Assembly: GCA_015059685.1 (NCBI GenBank)
Contig: SUZW01000006.1
Span: 1 to 64,000, forward strand
Direction of reading: 5' to 3'
Origin: Rikenellaceae bacterium
GTDB taxonomy: Bacteria; Bacteroidota; Bacteroidia; Bacteroidales; Rikenellaceae
Length of the DNA stretch: 64,000 nucleotides
Each line of letters opens with the position of its first letter. Positions within the stretch are counted from its first letter, which is position 1. Of this stretch, positions 49,837 to 57,751 are shown one piece after another. A program made the translations under genes and the position numbers. The notes under the pieces were generated by a model. It did not search any database, was not told the DNA's origin, and saw nothing but the letters and a program-made list of their open reading frames with translations.

Positions 49837-50760
49837 TTATTTATTTACCTGGAAACGGGTGTTTCCGTTTACGAAATAATCTACAATCTGTCGTGCTGCA
49901 GCCAAACCTGCGTTGATATTAGCCTCGGCAGTCTCGGCACCCATCTTCTTCGGTGTTCCGAAGTAACGCTTACCAAACTTCTCGGCATACTCCGCAGCGG
50001 CATCTGGAGCAACATCGGTGATATATTTAAGGTCCTCACGCTCCTCCAATGCCTTCGCCAAACCCGCCTCGTCGATAACCTCCTTGCGGGCGGTATTTAC
50101 GAGCGTGGCTCCCTTCGGCATCGACATTGCAAGGTCGTAACCGATTGAGCCTTTGGTCTGTGGCGTTGCAGGGATATGCAACGAGAGGAAATCGGCACGA
50201 CGGTACAACTCCTCGATGCTATCAACCTTCTCTACCCCATCAGCCTCGAATACGGCTGCATCCGAGATAAATGGGTCGTAGGCGATGACATTCATGCCGA
50301 GAGCCTTTCCCTTGCGACCAACCAACTTGCCGACATTTCCGTAGGCGTGGATAGCGAGAGTCTTGCCCACGAGTTCGTGACCCGTACCCGGAGTGAGTTG
50401 GTTGCGTGACATATAGACCATAAAGCAGAGAGCCAGCTCCGCCACTGCGTTCGAGTTCTGTCCCGGTGTGTTCATCACGACGATACCACGCTTCTTCGCC
50501 TCCTCGCAATCTACATTGTCGAAGCCTGCACCGGCACGAACAACGATTTTGAGGTTGCGGGCAGCGTCAAGCACCTCCTTTGTAACCTTGTCGCTGCGCA
50601 CGATAAGTGCATCGACATCGGCTACCGCAGCGAGCAACTCGCTCTTGTCGGCATATTTTTCGAGCAGTACGACCTCGTACTCTGCCGCCTGCAAAATCTC
50701 TTTGATACCATTTACAGCCTCCTTGGCAAATGGCTTTTCGGTTGCAATAAGAACTTTCAT
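49837..50760 (-). CDS. serA: D-3-phosphoglycerate dehydrogenase, short form
   Basis: First step of serine synthesis (3-phosphoglycerate to 3-phosphohydroxypyruvate, NAD-dependent). The 307 residues comprise only the catalytic and NAD domains (YGNVGK at 140-145; VRAGAGFDNVD at 74-84; NTARKEVID at 222-230) without a C-terminal ACT regulatory domain. The usual catalytic His motif TPH-IGA is TPKKMGA here (K271), the Lys-type variant described for Bacteroides and Entamoeba. The start at 50760 follows AAAGGGT and matches homologues; an ATG 25 codons upstream is less likely. Follows serC. Confidence 0.93.
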   Translation of the reverse strand: MKVLIATEKPFAKEAVNGIKEILQAAEYEVVLLEKYADKSELLAAVADVDALIVRSDKVTKEVLDAARNLKIVVRAGAGFDNVDCEEAKKRGIVVMNTPGQNSNAVAELALCFMVYMSRNQLTPGTGHELVGKTLAIHAYGNVGKLVGRKGKALGMNVIAYDPFISDAAVFEADGVEKVDSIEELYRRADFLSLHIPATPQTKGSIGYDLAMSMPKGATLVNTARKEVIDEAGLAKALEEREDLKYITDVAPDAAAEYAEKFGKRYFGTPKKMGAETAEANINAGLAAARQIVDYFVNGNTRFQVNK

Positions 50761-50839
50761 ACCCTTTAATAATGATGTGAAGTATATAACTTTCTCCTCC
50801 TTTTTCTCGTAGGTGTATGGGACGATTGTAGGCATACGC

Positions 50840-51913
50840 TTATTTCGTTTTCAACTGTTCAAACTCCTGCATGCAAGCCACGAGAGCCTCGACCGACTCC
50901 TTCGGACATGCGTTGTAGCACGAAGCACGGAAACCACCCACAAGGCGGTGACCCTTGATGCCGACCATACCACGCTCCTTGGCGAACTCCAAGAACTCCG
51001 GAGCCAAATCTTCGTTGCCCTCGGTCATCACGAAGCAGATATTCATCAACGAACGGTCCTCCTTTGCCACGGTTGGGCGGAACAACGAGTTGCGGTCAAT
51101 CTCGTTGTAGAGCAACTCGGCCTTCTCTACATTGCGACGATACATCTCCTCTATGCCACCGATAGACTTGAGCCACTTCAAGGTCTCGTTCAATACGAAG
51201 ATTGGGAACACTGGAGGTGTGTTGAACATCGAGTCGTTCTCGACATGGGTATTGACATTTATCATCGTAGGCAGTGGTCGTGCAACCTTCTCAAGCATAT
51301 CGTTGCGGATAATCACGAATGTAACACCCGCAGGGGCGAGGTTTTTCTGTGCGCCACCATAGATGAGGGCGTACTTCGAAACATTGACAGGACGGCTCAA
51401 AATATCCGACGACATATCGGCAAAGAGTGGAATTGGAGAGTCGATATCCTCCTTATACTCTGTGCCGTAGATGGTGTTGTTGGCGCAGATGTAGAGGTAG
51501 TCGGCATCCTCGGGGATAGCAAAACCCTTCGGAATGTAGGAGAAGTTCTTATCCTCGCTCGAAGCTACAACCTCGACCTCGCCATAGAACTTCGCCTCCT
51601 TGATAGCCTTCTTGGTCCATACGCCTGTATTTACATAGGCAGCCTTCTTGCCGAGGAAGTTTGCAGGGATGTGGAAGAATTGTGTCGAGGCTCCACCTCC
51701 GACAAAGTATATTGAGTAGTTTTCAGGGATGTTAAGCAACTCTCTGAACAACGACTTTGCCTCCGCCAAAACAGCCTCAAACTCCTTTGTACGGTGGGAA
51801 ATCGAGAGTACCGACAAGCCTGTTCCATTGAAATCTATAATTGCTTTTGCTGCGTTTTCAAGAACAACATCGGGCAAAATAGATGGTCCCGCATTGAAAT
51901 TGTGCTTTTTCAT
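50840..51913 (-). CDS. serC: Phosphoserine aminotransferase
   Basis: PLP-dependent class V aminotransferase giving O-phosphoserine from 3-phosphohydroxypyruvate and glutamate. N-terminal [11 protein letters not shown], glycine loop [10 protein letters not shown], and the PLP lysine region [12 protein letters not shown] (K near 197) are visible; the C-terminus has [15 protein letters not shown]. The 357 residues are normal. It is located 21 bases after fmt and upstream of serA. Confidence 0.96.
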   Translation of the reverse strand: MKKHNFNAGPSILPDVVLENAAKAIIDFNGTGLSVLSISHRTKEFEAVLAEAKSLFRELLNIPENYSIYFVGGGASTQFFHIPANFLGKKAAYVNTGVWTKKAIKEAKFYGEVEVVASSEDKNFSYIPKGFAIPEDADYLYICANNTIYGTEYKEDIDSPIPLFADMSSDILSRPVNVSKYALIYGGAQKNLAPAGVTFVIIRNDMLEKVARPLPTMINVNTHVENDSMFNTPPVFPIFVLNETLKWLKSIGGIEEMYRRNVEKAELLYNEIDRNSLFRPTVAKEDRSLMNICFVMTEGNEDLAPEFLEFAKERGMVGIKGHRLVGGFRASCYNACPKESVEALVACMQEFEQLKTK

Positions 51914-51934
51914 AATCTTACTTATAAATTACAG

Positions 51935-52897
51935 TTATAAAAATTTATCCTCTTTGTCTATCTTCATTCCGAGCAACAAGTCTCGTACTGCCATACGCTT
52001 TTTGCCGGCAACCTGCAACTCCTCGATGGCAACTACCCCATCGGCACACGCCACCTCGATATATGTTTTGTTGTCGGTCGATATCGTACCGACCTCGGCC
52101 GAATGCGCCTTTGCAGTAAATTGAGCCTTGAAGATTTTAACTGAAAGCTCCTCCTCGCCACGCTGCAGGATGCTCCACGCTGCAGGATAAGGCGAAAGTC
52201 CTCGCACGAAATTGACGATTTCTCGGCCGTTTTTGCGCCAATCAACCTCGCACATATCCTTGAAAATCTTTGGTGCAGGGCGAAGGTTCGTATCCTCCTG
52301 CGGTTGCTCGATAGGCTCGATATTGCCCGAAGCTATCTTCTCGACGCTCTCCACGACAAGCTCTGCGCCCATAGTCATCAGGCGGTCGTACAACTCGCCC
52401 ACGCACTCTTCGTTGCCGATAGGTGTGCGCTGCTGACCGATTATAGCCCCTTTGTCTATCTCGTGGTTGAGGAGAAATGTGGTATTGCCACTCTCCTTGT
52501 CGCCATTTATAATAGCCCAATTTATAGGTGCTGCACCACGATACTCGGGCAGGAGCGAGGCGTGAAGGTTGAATGTTCCGAAGCGTGGCATTGCCCAAAC
52601 CACCTCGGGTAACATTCTAAACGCAATTACGATACCCAAATCGGGCTGTAAGGTTCGCAGAGCCTCCAAAAAAGCCTCGTCACGCAACTTCTCGGGTTGC
52701 AGAATGGTCTGAATACCCAACTCCTTGGCTGCACGCTTAACATCGCTCTCCTGCAGCCGCATACCTCTGCCCGCAGGCTTGTCGGGCATCGTCACCACAC
52801 CCACAACATTGTAGCCACCCTCGACCAACGCCTTGAGCGACGGCACTGCAAATTCGGGTGTGCCCATAAATACTATGCGAATATCTTTTGCGTTCAT
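51935..52897 (-). CDS. fmt: Methionyl-tRNA formyltransferase
   Basis: Formylates initiator Met-tRNA with 10-formyltetrahydrofolate. Catalytic residues N110, H112 and D148 are present (FNLHASLLPEYRGAAP and HEIDKGAI), with a C-terminal OB-fold domain (SPYPAAWSILQ). The 320 residues are typical. It is the first gene of the fmt-serC-serA-DUF1015-SGNH run, with a heptad array in its leader. Confidence 0.96.
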   Translation of the reverse strand: MNAKDIRIVFMGTPEFAVPSLKALVEGGYNVVGVVTMPDKPAGRGMRLQESDVKRAAKELGIQTILQPEKLRDEAFLEALRTLQPDLGIVIAFRMLPEVVWAMPRFGTFNLHASLLPEYRGAAPINWAIINGDKESGNTTFLLNHEIDKGAIIGQQRTPIGNEECVGELYDRLMTMGAELVVESVEKIASGNIEPIEQPQEDTNLRPAPKIFKDMCEVDWRKNGREIVNFVRGLSPYPAAWSILQRGEEELSVKIFKAQFTAKAHSAEVGTISTDNKTYIEVACADGVVAIEELQVAGKKRMAVRDLLLGMKIDKEDKFL

Positions 52898-52909
52898 AAG
52901 TCTTATATG

Positions 52910-52937
52910 CCATTAGCTTTTAGCCATTAGCCATTAG
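52910..52937 (-). repeat. Heptad array in the fmt leader
   Basis: CCATTAG CTTTTAG CCATTAG CCATTAG on the plus strand (GCTAATN orientation relative to fmt), ending 12 bases before the start codon. Confidence 0.85.
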
Positions 52938-52994
52938 CTTTTTTTGTTGTCCGAACTCCTGTCCTTATCGCAGCGCAACCAAATTAAGGGTTTG

Positions 52995-53025
52995 TAACGG
53001 CCGGTAAGGGATAGTAAGGGAGCGC
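52995..53025. repeat. Partial REP-like element
   Basis: TAACGGCCGGTAAGGG then ATAGTAAGGG and AGCGC resemble the left end and core of the REP-like elements at 23330 and 31911; no right end. Confidence 0.65.
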
Positions 53026-53034
53026 TTAAAGTTT

Positions 53035-54555
53035 TCAACTTTCAACTCTCCGTTTTCCGTTTCTCGTATCTCGTCTTTTCTGGAGCCACTTTTGCCACTT
53101 TTTGGGTAGCTTTGCTACGAGTTTATCTCGATAGTGCTTGTAGCGACCGATATACCAATCTACATCAAGTAGGGCCGAGTCGCTATTGGCCTGCTTCGAT
53201 AGATACACAGCCAACGGAGTCAATACTATTGCCGAGATCCACATACCGAGCAACGAGCTCCAGGTACCCTCCTTTGCCAGCTTCTCACCCGAGATACTGA
53301 TGATGTAGTAGATGACGAAGAATATGACCGAGATAACCAACGGCATACCCAGACCACCCTTGCGGATAATTGCTCCGAGAGGCGCACCGATAAGGAAGAA
53401 TATAAGCACCGACACAGGCAGTGTGAGCTTGCGGTGCCACTCGTTCTTGCTGCGGTAGAGTTGGTTTAGAGCCTCCTTCGAAGAGCTTTCGTCGAAGGAG
53501 AACATATTTCGTGAGCTGCGTGCGCTCTTGAGTGCCGAGCTGTAGATTTTATCCTTTGTACGGGTTGGCAACTGCGGTATAGAGTCGATGAAGTAGGCCC
53601 TCTTCACCTTCTTCGAACGGTCTATCTCGATGCTGTCGGGCGGAGATACCGCATTTGGGTCACGCACAAAAATCTGCTCGTGCAGCAGTGGGTTGTAGGC
53701 CGTTGTCGTAAGACGGTTTACCTTCATATCGAGCGAGTCGATGTTGTGTTGCAACTCGCTGATATCGAGCGTTTGGCTGTTGTTGCCGAACATATTTTCA
53801 TCGCTTCGCTGGAAGTCGAAACCGCTCATCGGTATCTTACCATCCTGGCGCTCGAAGGTGTGGTGGCGCAACGAGCTTTTGGTGTACCATTGGTGACTGC
53901 GTGTCTGCTCGTAGGTCTCGCCATTGAAGAGCGTTACAAGCAGATACTTCTTGTCGTCGGAGAGACGGATATAACCCGAGTCGGCAATGGTTGTCGTCAT
54001 GTCGCCATTGCGGGCACGGTTATCGTAGATAAGTACCTTCGTAAGAAGTTGCGTCTTGGGATCTTGGTGCTCGACACGGATGCTCATATCGTCGATGCCG
54101 TTGAAGAAGAGTCCATCCTGAAACTCCAACGCCTCGTTCTGCTGTTTGATGTCGTAGATTATGCTGAACATCTTTTTGTTGGCGTAAGGCACAAGGTCAT
54201 TCACGATGAAAAACGAGCCGACCGAGAGAATGCCGATAACCCAAAACATAGGCTTCATAATCTGCATGAGCGACATACCTGCCGACTTCATCGCCAGCAA
54301 CTCGTAGTTTTCGCCCAAGTTACCCATCGTCATAATCGTTGCGAGCAGAATAGCCAACGGCATACCCATCGGTATCATATTTATCGTTGCATACATCAGC
54401 AACTCGACAATGACCATAGGCTCCAAGCCCTTGCCTACCAATTCGTCGATATAACGCCACACGAAGTTCATCATCAAGATGAAGATGATGATTACGAAGG
54501 TCAGCACGAGCGGACCGAGAAAAGATTTTAGTACAAGTTGATGAATTTTCTTCAA
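53035..54555 (-). CDS. LptF/LptG-type lipopolysaccharide export permease
   Basis: A 506-residue YjgP/YjgQ family membrane protein, a subunit of the ABC complex that pulls LPS from the inner membrane to the Lpt bridge. Three hydrophobic segments near the N-terminus (about 12-35, 55-78, 100-122) and three near the C-terminus (about 385-470) flank a periplasmic domain of the jellyroll type. The basic tail after 475 is cytoplasmic. Whether it is the F or G subunit cannot be told. It starts 2 bases after the metal ABC permease. Confidence 0.88.
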   Translation of the reverse strand: MKKIHQLVLKSFLGPLVLTFVIIIFILMMNFVWRYIDELVGKGLEPMVIVELLMYATINMIPMGMPLAILLATIMTMGNLGENYELLAMKSAGMSLMQIMKPMFWVIGILSVGSFFIVNDLVPYANKKMFSIIYDIKQQNEALEFQDGLFFNGIDDMSIRVEHQDPKTQLLTKVLIYDNRARNGDMTTTIADSGYIRLSDDKKYLLVTLFNGETYEQTRSHQWYTKSSLRHHTFERQDGKIPMSGFDFQRSDENMFGNNSQTLDISELQHNIDSLDMKVNRLTTTAYNPLLHEQIFVRDPNAVSPPDSIEIDRSKKVKRAYFIDSIPQLPTRTKDKIYSSALKSARSSRNMFSFDESSSKEALNQLYRSKNEWHRKLTLPVSVLIFFLIGAPLGAIIRKGGLGMPLVISVIFFVIYYIISISGEKLAKEGTWSSLLGMWISAIVLTPLAVYLSKQANSDSALLDVDWYIGRYKHYRDKLVAKLPKKWQKWLQKRRDTRNGKRRVES

Positions 54556-54557
54556 AA

Positions 54558-55388
54558 CTACGCTCGCTTTCGTCTAACAACCCACAAAGATAATAATTTT
54601 ATTATTAAAATTGCAACTGTTAGGACAAATATTATTGCCGGCCCCGAAGGTACTTCGGCGTAGTAGCTGAAAGTCATACCGATAAGATTTGCCGATATGG
54701 CAACGACTGCAGCCGCACACGCTATGCGACGATACTCCTTGAAGATTATGTTTGCCGCCACAACGGGCATTGTGAGCAACGAAATGAGCAGAACGATACC
54801 CATGACACGAATAGATAACACTATGGTTATGGCGGTCACGATAGCCATAATGTAGGATATTACATCGACCTTAACACCCGAGGCTTGAGCGAATTTGCGG
54901 TCAAAGGCGGCAAACATTATTGTTCTGTGCCACAGCAAAGCCCCAACGACCAATAGTGCTGTGGCCACCGCCAAAGCGATAATGTCGGCTGTGGTGACGG
55001 TCACGATGCTGCCAAACAGAAAGGCCGACATATCTCCCGAGGTGTAGCCCGGGCGCAACGACATAAAGAGCACTCCGATGGCCATACCTATACCCCACAT
55101 CATACCTATTGCCGAGTCCTCACGCACCTTGCCGTGGCTGTTGGCCCACTCGATGCCGAGCGATGAAAGCACGGCAAAGATTGTGGCACCGAGTATTGGG
55201 TTTAACCCGAGGTAGAATGCGATACCCATACCGCCAAACGAGGCGTGGGTGACACCACCGCAGAGGAAAACCATCCTTCGTGCTACGATGTATGTGCCTA
55301 CAATACCGCATATTACGCCCGACAGCAGACAGGCGATAACGGCATTTGAGAGGTAGTTGTATTGGAGTATGTCGTTGATAAATTCCAT
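54558..55388 (-). CDS. znuB: Zinc/manganese ABC transporter permease
   Basis: A 276-residue ABC-3 family permease with about eight hydrophobic segments and the family features RMVFLCGGVTHASFGGMGIA (about 38-57) and GVKVDVISYIMAIVTAITIVLSIRVMG. It would form the channel of a zinc or manganese importer. The matching ATPase and binding protein genes are 14 kb away (39648-41302), so the transporter genes are split. Start at 55388 chosen; it has its own promoter and shares a transcript with the LptF/G gene. Confidence 0.9.
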   Translation of the reverse strand: MEFINDILQYNYLSNAVIACLLSGVICGIVGTYIVARRMVFLCGGVTHASFGGMGIAFYLGLNPILGATIFAVLSSLGIEWANSHGKVREDSAIGMMWGIGMAIGVLFMSLRPGYTSGDMSAFLFGSIVTVTTADIIALAVATALLVVGALLWHRTIMFAAFDRKFAQASGVKVDVISYIMAIVTAITIVLSIRVMGIVLLISLLTMPVVAANIIFKEYRRIACAAAVVAISANLIGMTFSYYAEVPSGPAIIFVLTVAILIIKLLSLWVVRRKRA

Positions 55389-55409
55389 CTGTTTTCTTAA
55401 ATGTATGCG

Positions 55410-55417
55410 CAAATATA
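55410..55417 (-). promoter_or_regulatory. Promoter box for znuB
   Basis: TATATTTG on the minus strand, 21 bases before the start codon. Confidence 0.5.
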
Positions 55418-55429
55418 GTAAAAAGAGGA

Positions 55430-55454
55430 GAGACGAGAGACGAAAGACGAGAGA
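55430..55454. repeat. GAGACGA heptad array between znuB and mtaB
   Basis: GAGACGA GAGACGA AAGACGA GAGA, the reverse complement of the TCTCGTC family, between divergent promoters. Confidence 0.85.
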
Positions 55455-55491
55455 AATTTCAAAAAAAATCTCTCAACTCTAAACTTTTTGC

Positions 55492-55499
55492 TATCTTTG
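55492..55499 (+). promoter_or_regulatory. mtaB promoter box, 8 bases before ATG
   Basis: TATCTTTG ends at 55499 and the ATG is at 55508, so the mRNA leader can only be a few bases long. Confidence 0.5.
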
Positions 55500-55507
55500 C
55501 GACCGAT

Positions 55508-56800
55508 ATGAGAAGAGTCAATTTCCATACGCTTGGTTGCAAGTTGAATTTTTCGGAGAGTTCGACCTTGGCACGCCAATTTGAGGCGGGCGGATTTGTC
55601 CGTGTCGGCACAAACGAAGATGCCGATATTTCGATTATAAACTCCTGTTCCGTAACAGCGCAGGCAGATAAAAAATGTCGCAATTTAATCAGAAAAATTC
55701 ATCGCCGAAACCCCGATACAATCATTGCTGTTACGGGTTGTTATGCGCAGCTGAAACCCTACGAAATTGCCGAGATTGAAGGCGTAGATATTGTATTGTG
55801 TAACAACGACAAAGGCGAAATATATCGACAAGTACTTCAACTGACCGAACGAGGCAAAACAAAGGTCTTTTCGTGCGAAACAGACGAGATAACCACCTTC
55901 TTCTCCGCCTTCTCTTCGGGTGACCGCACACGCGCCTTTTTGAAGGTTCAAGATGGGTGCGACTACTGCTGCTCCTACTGCACAATTCACAACGCTCGTG
56001 GAGCCAGCCGAAACACCCCGATTGCCGAGGCGGTAAAGCAGGCCGAGGAGATTGCCCGAGGTGGTCAAAAAGAGATTGTTATTACGGGCGTAAATACGGG
56101 CGATTTCGGTCGTACTACGGGAGAGAGTTTTCTCGATTTGTTGAGGGCTTTGAACGATGTTGAGGGTATCGAGAGATATCGAATTTCATCTATCGAGCCG
56201 AACTTGCTAACTGACGAGATAATAGCATTTTGCGCCTCGTCACCTAAATTTCAACATCACTTCCATATCCCTATTCAGTGCGGCTCGAACAAGGTGCTTG
56301 GTTTGATGCGTCGTCGCTACACGGTCGAGAAGTTCGAGGAGCGCATAAATGCGGTGCGTCAGGCGATGCCCGATGCCTTTATCGGCATAGATGTTATAAC
56401 GGGTTTTCCGGGCGAGGGAGAAAAGGAGTTCGAGGAGTGCTACAACTTTTTATCAAAGATAAACCCTTCATTTTTGCATATCTTCCCATTCTCCGAGCGA
56501 GAGAACACCCCTGCGGTCAATTTTCCCGACAAGGTGTCGCCCGAGGTGTCGATGGCGAGAGCGAAGCGTTTGGAGGAGTTGAGCAGTCGCTGCCACTACG
56601 ACTTTGCGAAGCGATATTTGGGCACTACGGCAGAGGTGCTTTTCGAGAGTACGATGCGTGGCGGAATGATGACGGGCTTTACAAGTAACTACCTGAAAAT
56701 CAAAGTGCCGTACAATAGAAAATATATCAACCAAATCGTAAAAGTTCGCCTCTTGGATATCGAGCCGAATGCCGACATTTTGGGAGAAATAGTGGATTAG
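55508..56800 (+). CDS. mtaB: tRNA t6A37 methylthiotransferase MtaB
   Basis: A radical SAM enzyme that converts t6A to ms2t6A at tRNA position 37. The N-terminal cluster ligands are C11 (TLGCKLNFSE), C47 (NSCSV) and C78 (VTGCYAQ); the radical SAM cluster is C151, C155, C158 (CDYCCSYC); a C-terminal TRAM-like domain follows. The 430 residues and the TLGCKLN start point to MtaB rather than MiaB or RimO. Single gene with its own terminator. Confidence 0.93.
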   Translation: MRRVNFHTLGCKLNFSESSTLARQFEAGGFVRVGTNEDADISIINSCSVTAQADKKCRNLIRKIHRRNPDTIIAVTGCYAQLKPYEIAEIEGVDIVLCNNDKGEIYRQVLQLTERGKTKVFSCETDEITTFFSAFSSGDRTRAFLKVQDGCDYCCSYCTIHNARGASRNTPIAEAVKQAEEIARGGQKEIVITGVNTGDFGRTTGESFLDLLRALNDVEGIERYRISSIEPNLLTDEIIAFCASSPKFQHHFHIPIQCGSNKVLGLMRRRYTVEKFEERINAVRQAMPDAFIGIDVITGFPGEGEKEFEECYNFLSKINPSFLHIFPFSERENTPAVNFPDKVSPEVSMARAKRLEELSSRCHYDFAKRYLGTTAEVLFESTMRGGMMTGFTSNYLKIKVPYNRKYINQIVKVRLLDIEPNADILGEIVD

Positions 56801-56830
56801 AGTCGTTAAGGGCGTTAGAGTCGTTAGAGG
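56801..56830. repeat. 9-base AGTCGTTAG array after mtaB
   Basis: AGTCGTTAA GGGCGTTAG AGTCGTTAG AGG, directly after the mtaB stop; related to the array at 23221. Confidence 0.75.
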
Positions 56831-56831
56831 T

Positions 56832-56862
56832 ACCGAGCAGAAAAACTGCTCGGTTTTTTTTA
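56832..56862 (+). terminator. mtaB terminator
   Basis: ACCGAGCAG-AAAAA-CTGCTCGGT followed by a run of eight T: a textbook intrinsic terminator. Confidence 0.9.
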
Positions 56863-56891
56863 ATTTATAATTAAAAGTCCGTAACTTTTAT

Positions 56892-56899
56892 TATCTTTG
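56892..56899 (+). promoter_or_regulatory. Promoter box of the HAMP-TrkH-SPOR operon
   Basis: TATCTTTG, 36 bases before the start of the HAMP-protein gene; no clear TTG. Confidence 0.5.
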
Positions 56900-56935
56900 C
56901 CGAATAAACAGAAGTGATAATTTATTTTTCGAGAT

Positions 56936-57751
56936 ATGAAAGGTATTGGAAAAAGGGTTACCATAGGCTTTTTGAGCATCGTTGCGTTGCTCTCGGTCTC
57001 GGGTATGATTTCGCTCTTCGAGTTGAGCAATTTGAGTTACGACACAGACTCTATTCTCTCGGCTTCACACCGAGATATGGAGGTGGCAAAGGATATGTTG
57101 CGCTCGGCACACGACCATAGTCGTGCAACGCTCGATGTGGCAATATTTGGCGAAGCGGAGGGTCGTGAGGCGTGTCGCAAGGCGATTGCCGAGATAGATT
57201 TGCATATCGCCTCGGTGCGTGAGGGTGCTCCGACTGCATTGCAAGGTTGCTTGGATACGCTCTCGTTATACTCGGCCGAACTGAACCGCTTGACCGAGCA
57301 GTATGGCGCAGCCGAGGGGATGGTGATGACCTCCGACTCGTTGCAGGTCGCAAAGCGCCAAATGTCGGGTAAGGAGTGGTACAATGGTGTCTATGAGAAG
57401 GCTTGCGATAAGTTTGGTGAGCAGGTGAAGCGTTATATCACCCTCTCGCACGGTCAGATGGCACCTCGAGCAGCGCAGCTCTCGAAAAATGCCTATCGCT
57501 CGGTGGCACCTGTGTTGATTTCATTGCTGGTGATGATAGCGTTGGTGCTGATGCTCTACTACTTTGTCTATATCTTCGGTGTAGCACCCGCAAAGCGTAT
57601 CAACAAGGCTCTTTCGGATACTCTCGCCTACAAAGTACCATATAAGGTCAAGGCGGAGCTTATAGACGAGTTCAAGGAGTTGAGCGATAATATCGAGATG
57701 CTGACAAATATCTCGAAGTCGAACAAAAAAGAGGAGGAGAATGCGATTTAG
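56936..57751 (+). CDS. Four-helix sensor/HAMP-like membrane protein
   Basis: A 271-residue protein with a transmembrane helix at about 8-28, a helical extracytoplasmic domain (about 30-190) like the four-helix-bundle sensor of chemoreceptors, a second transmembrane helix (about 195-218), and a HAMP-like segment (about 219-262). No kinase, cyclase or methyl-accepting domain follows, so it is a sensor without an obvious output. Its end overlaps trkH by 11 bases, so it is translationally coupled and may modulate the potassium transporter; that is inference. Confidence 0.7.
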   Translation: MKGIGKRVTIGFLSIVALLSVSGMISLFELSNLSYDTDSILSASHRDMEVAKDMLRSAHDHSRATLDVAIFGEAEGREACRKAIAEIDLHIASVREGAPTALQGCLDTLSLYSAELNRLTEQYGAAEGMVMTSDSLQVAKRQMSGKEWYNGVYEKACDKFGEQVKRYITLSHGQMAPRAAQLSKNAYRSVAPVLISLLVMIALVLMLYYFVYIFGVAPAKRINKALSDTLAYKVPYKVKAELIDEFKELSDNIEMLTNISKSNKKEEENAI

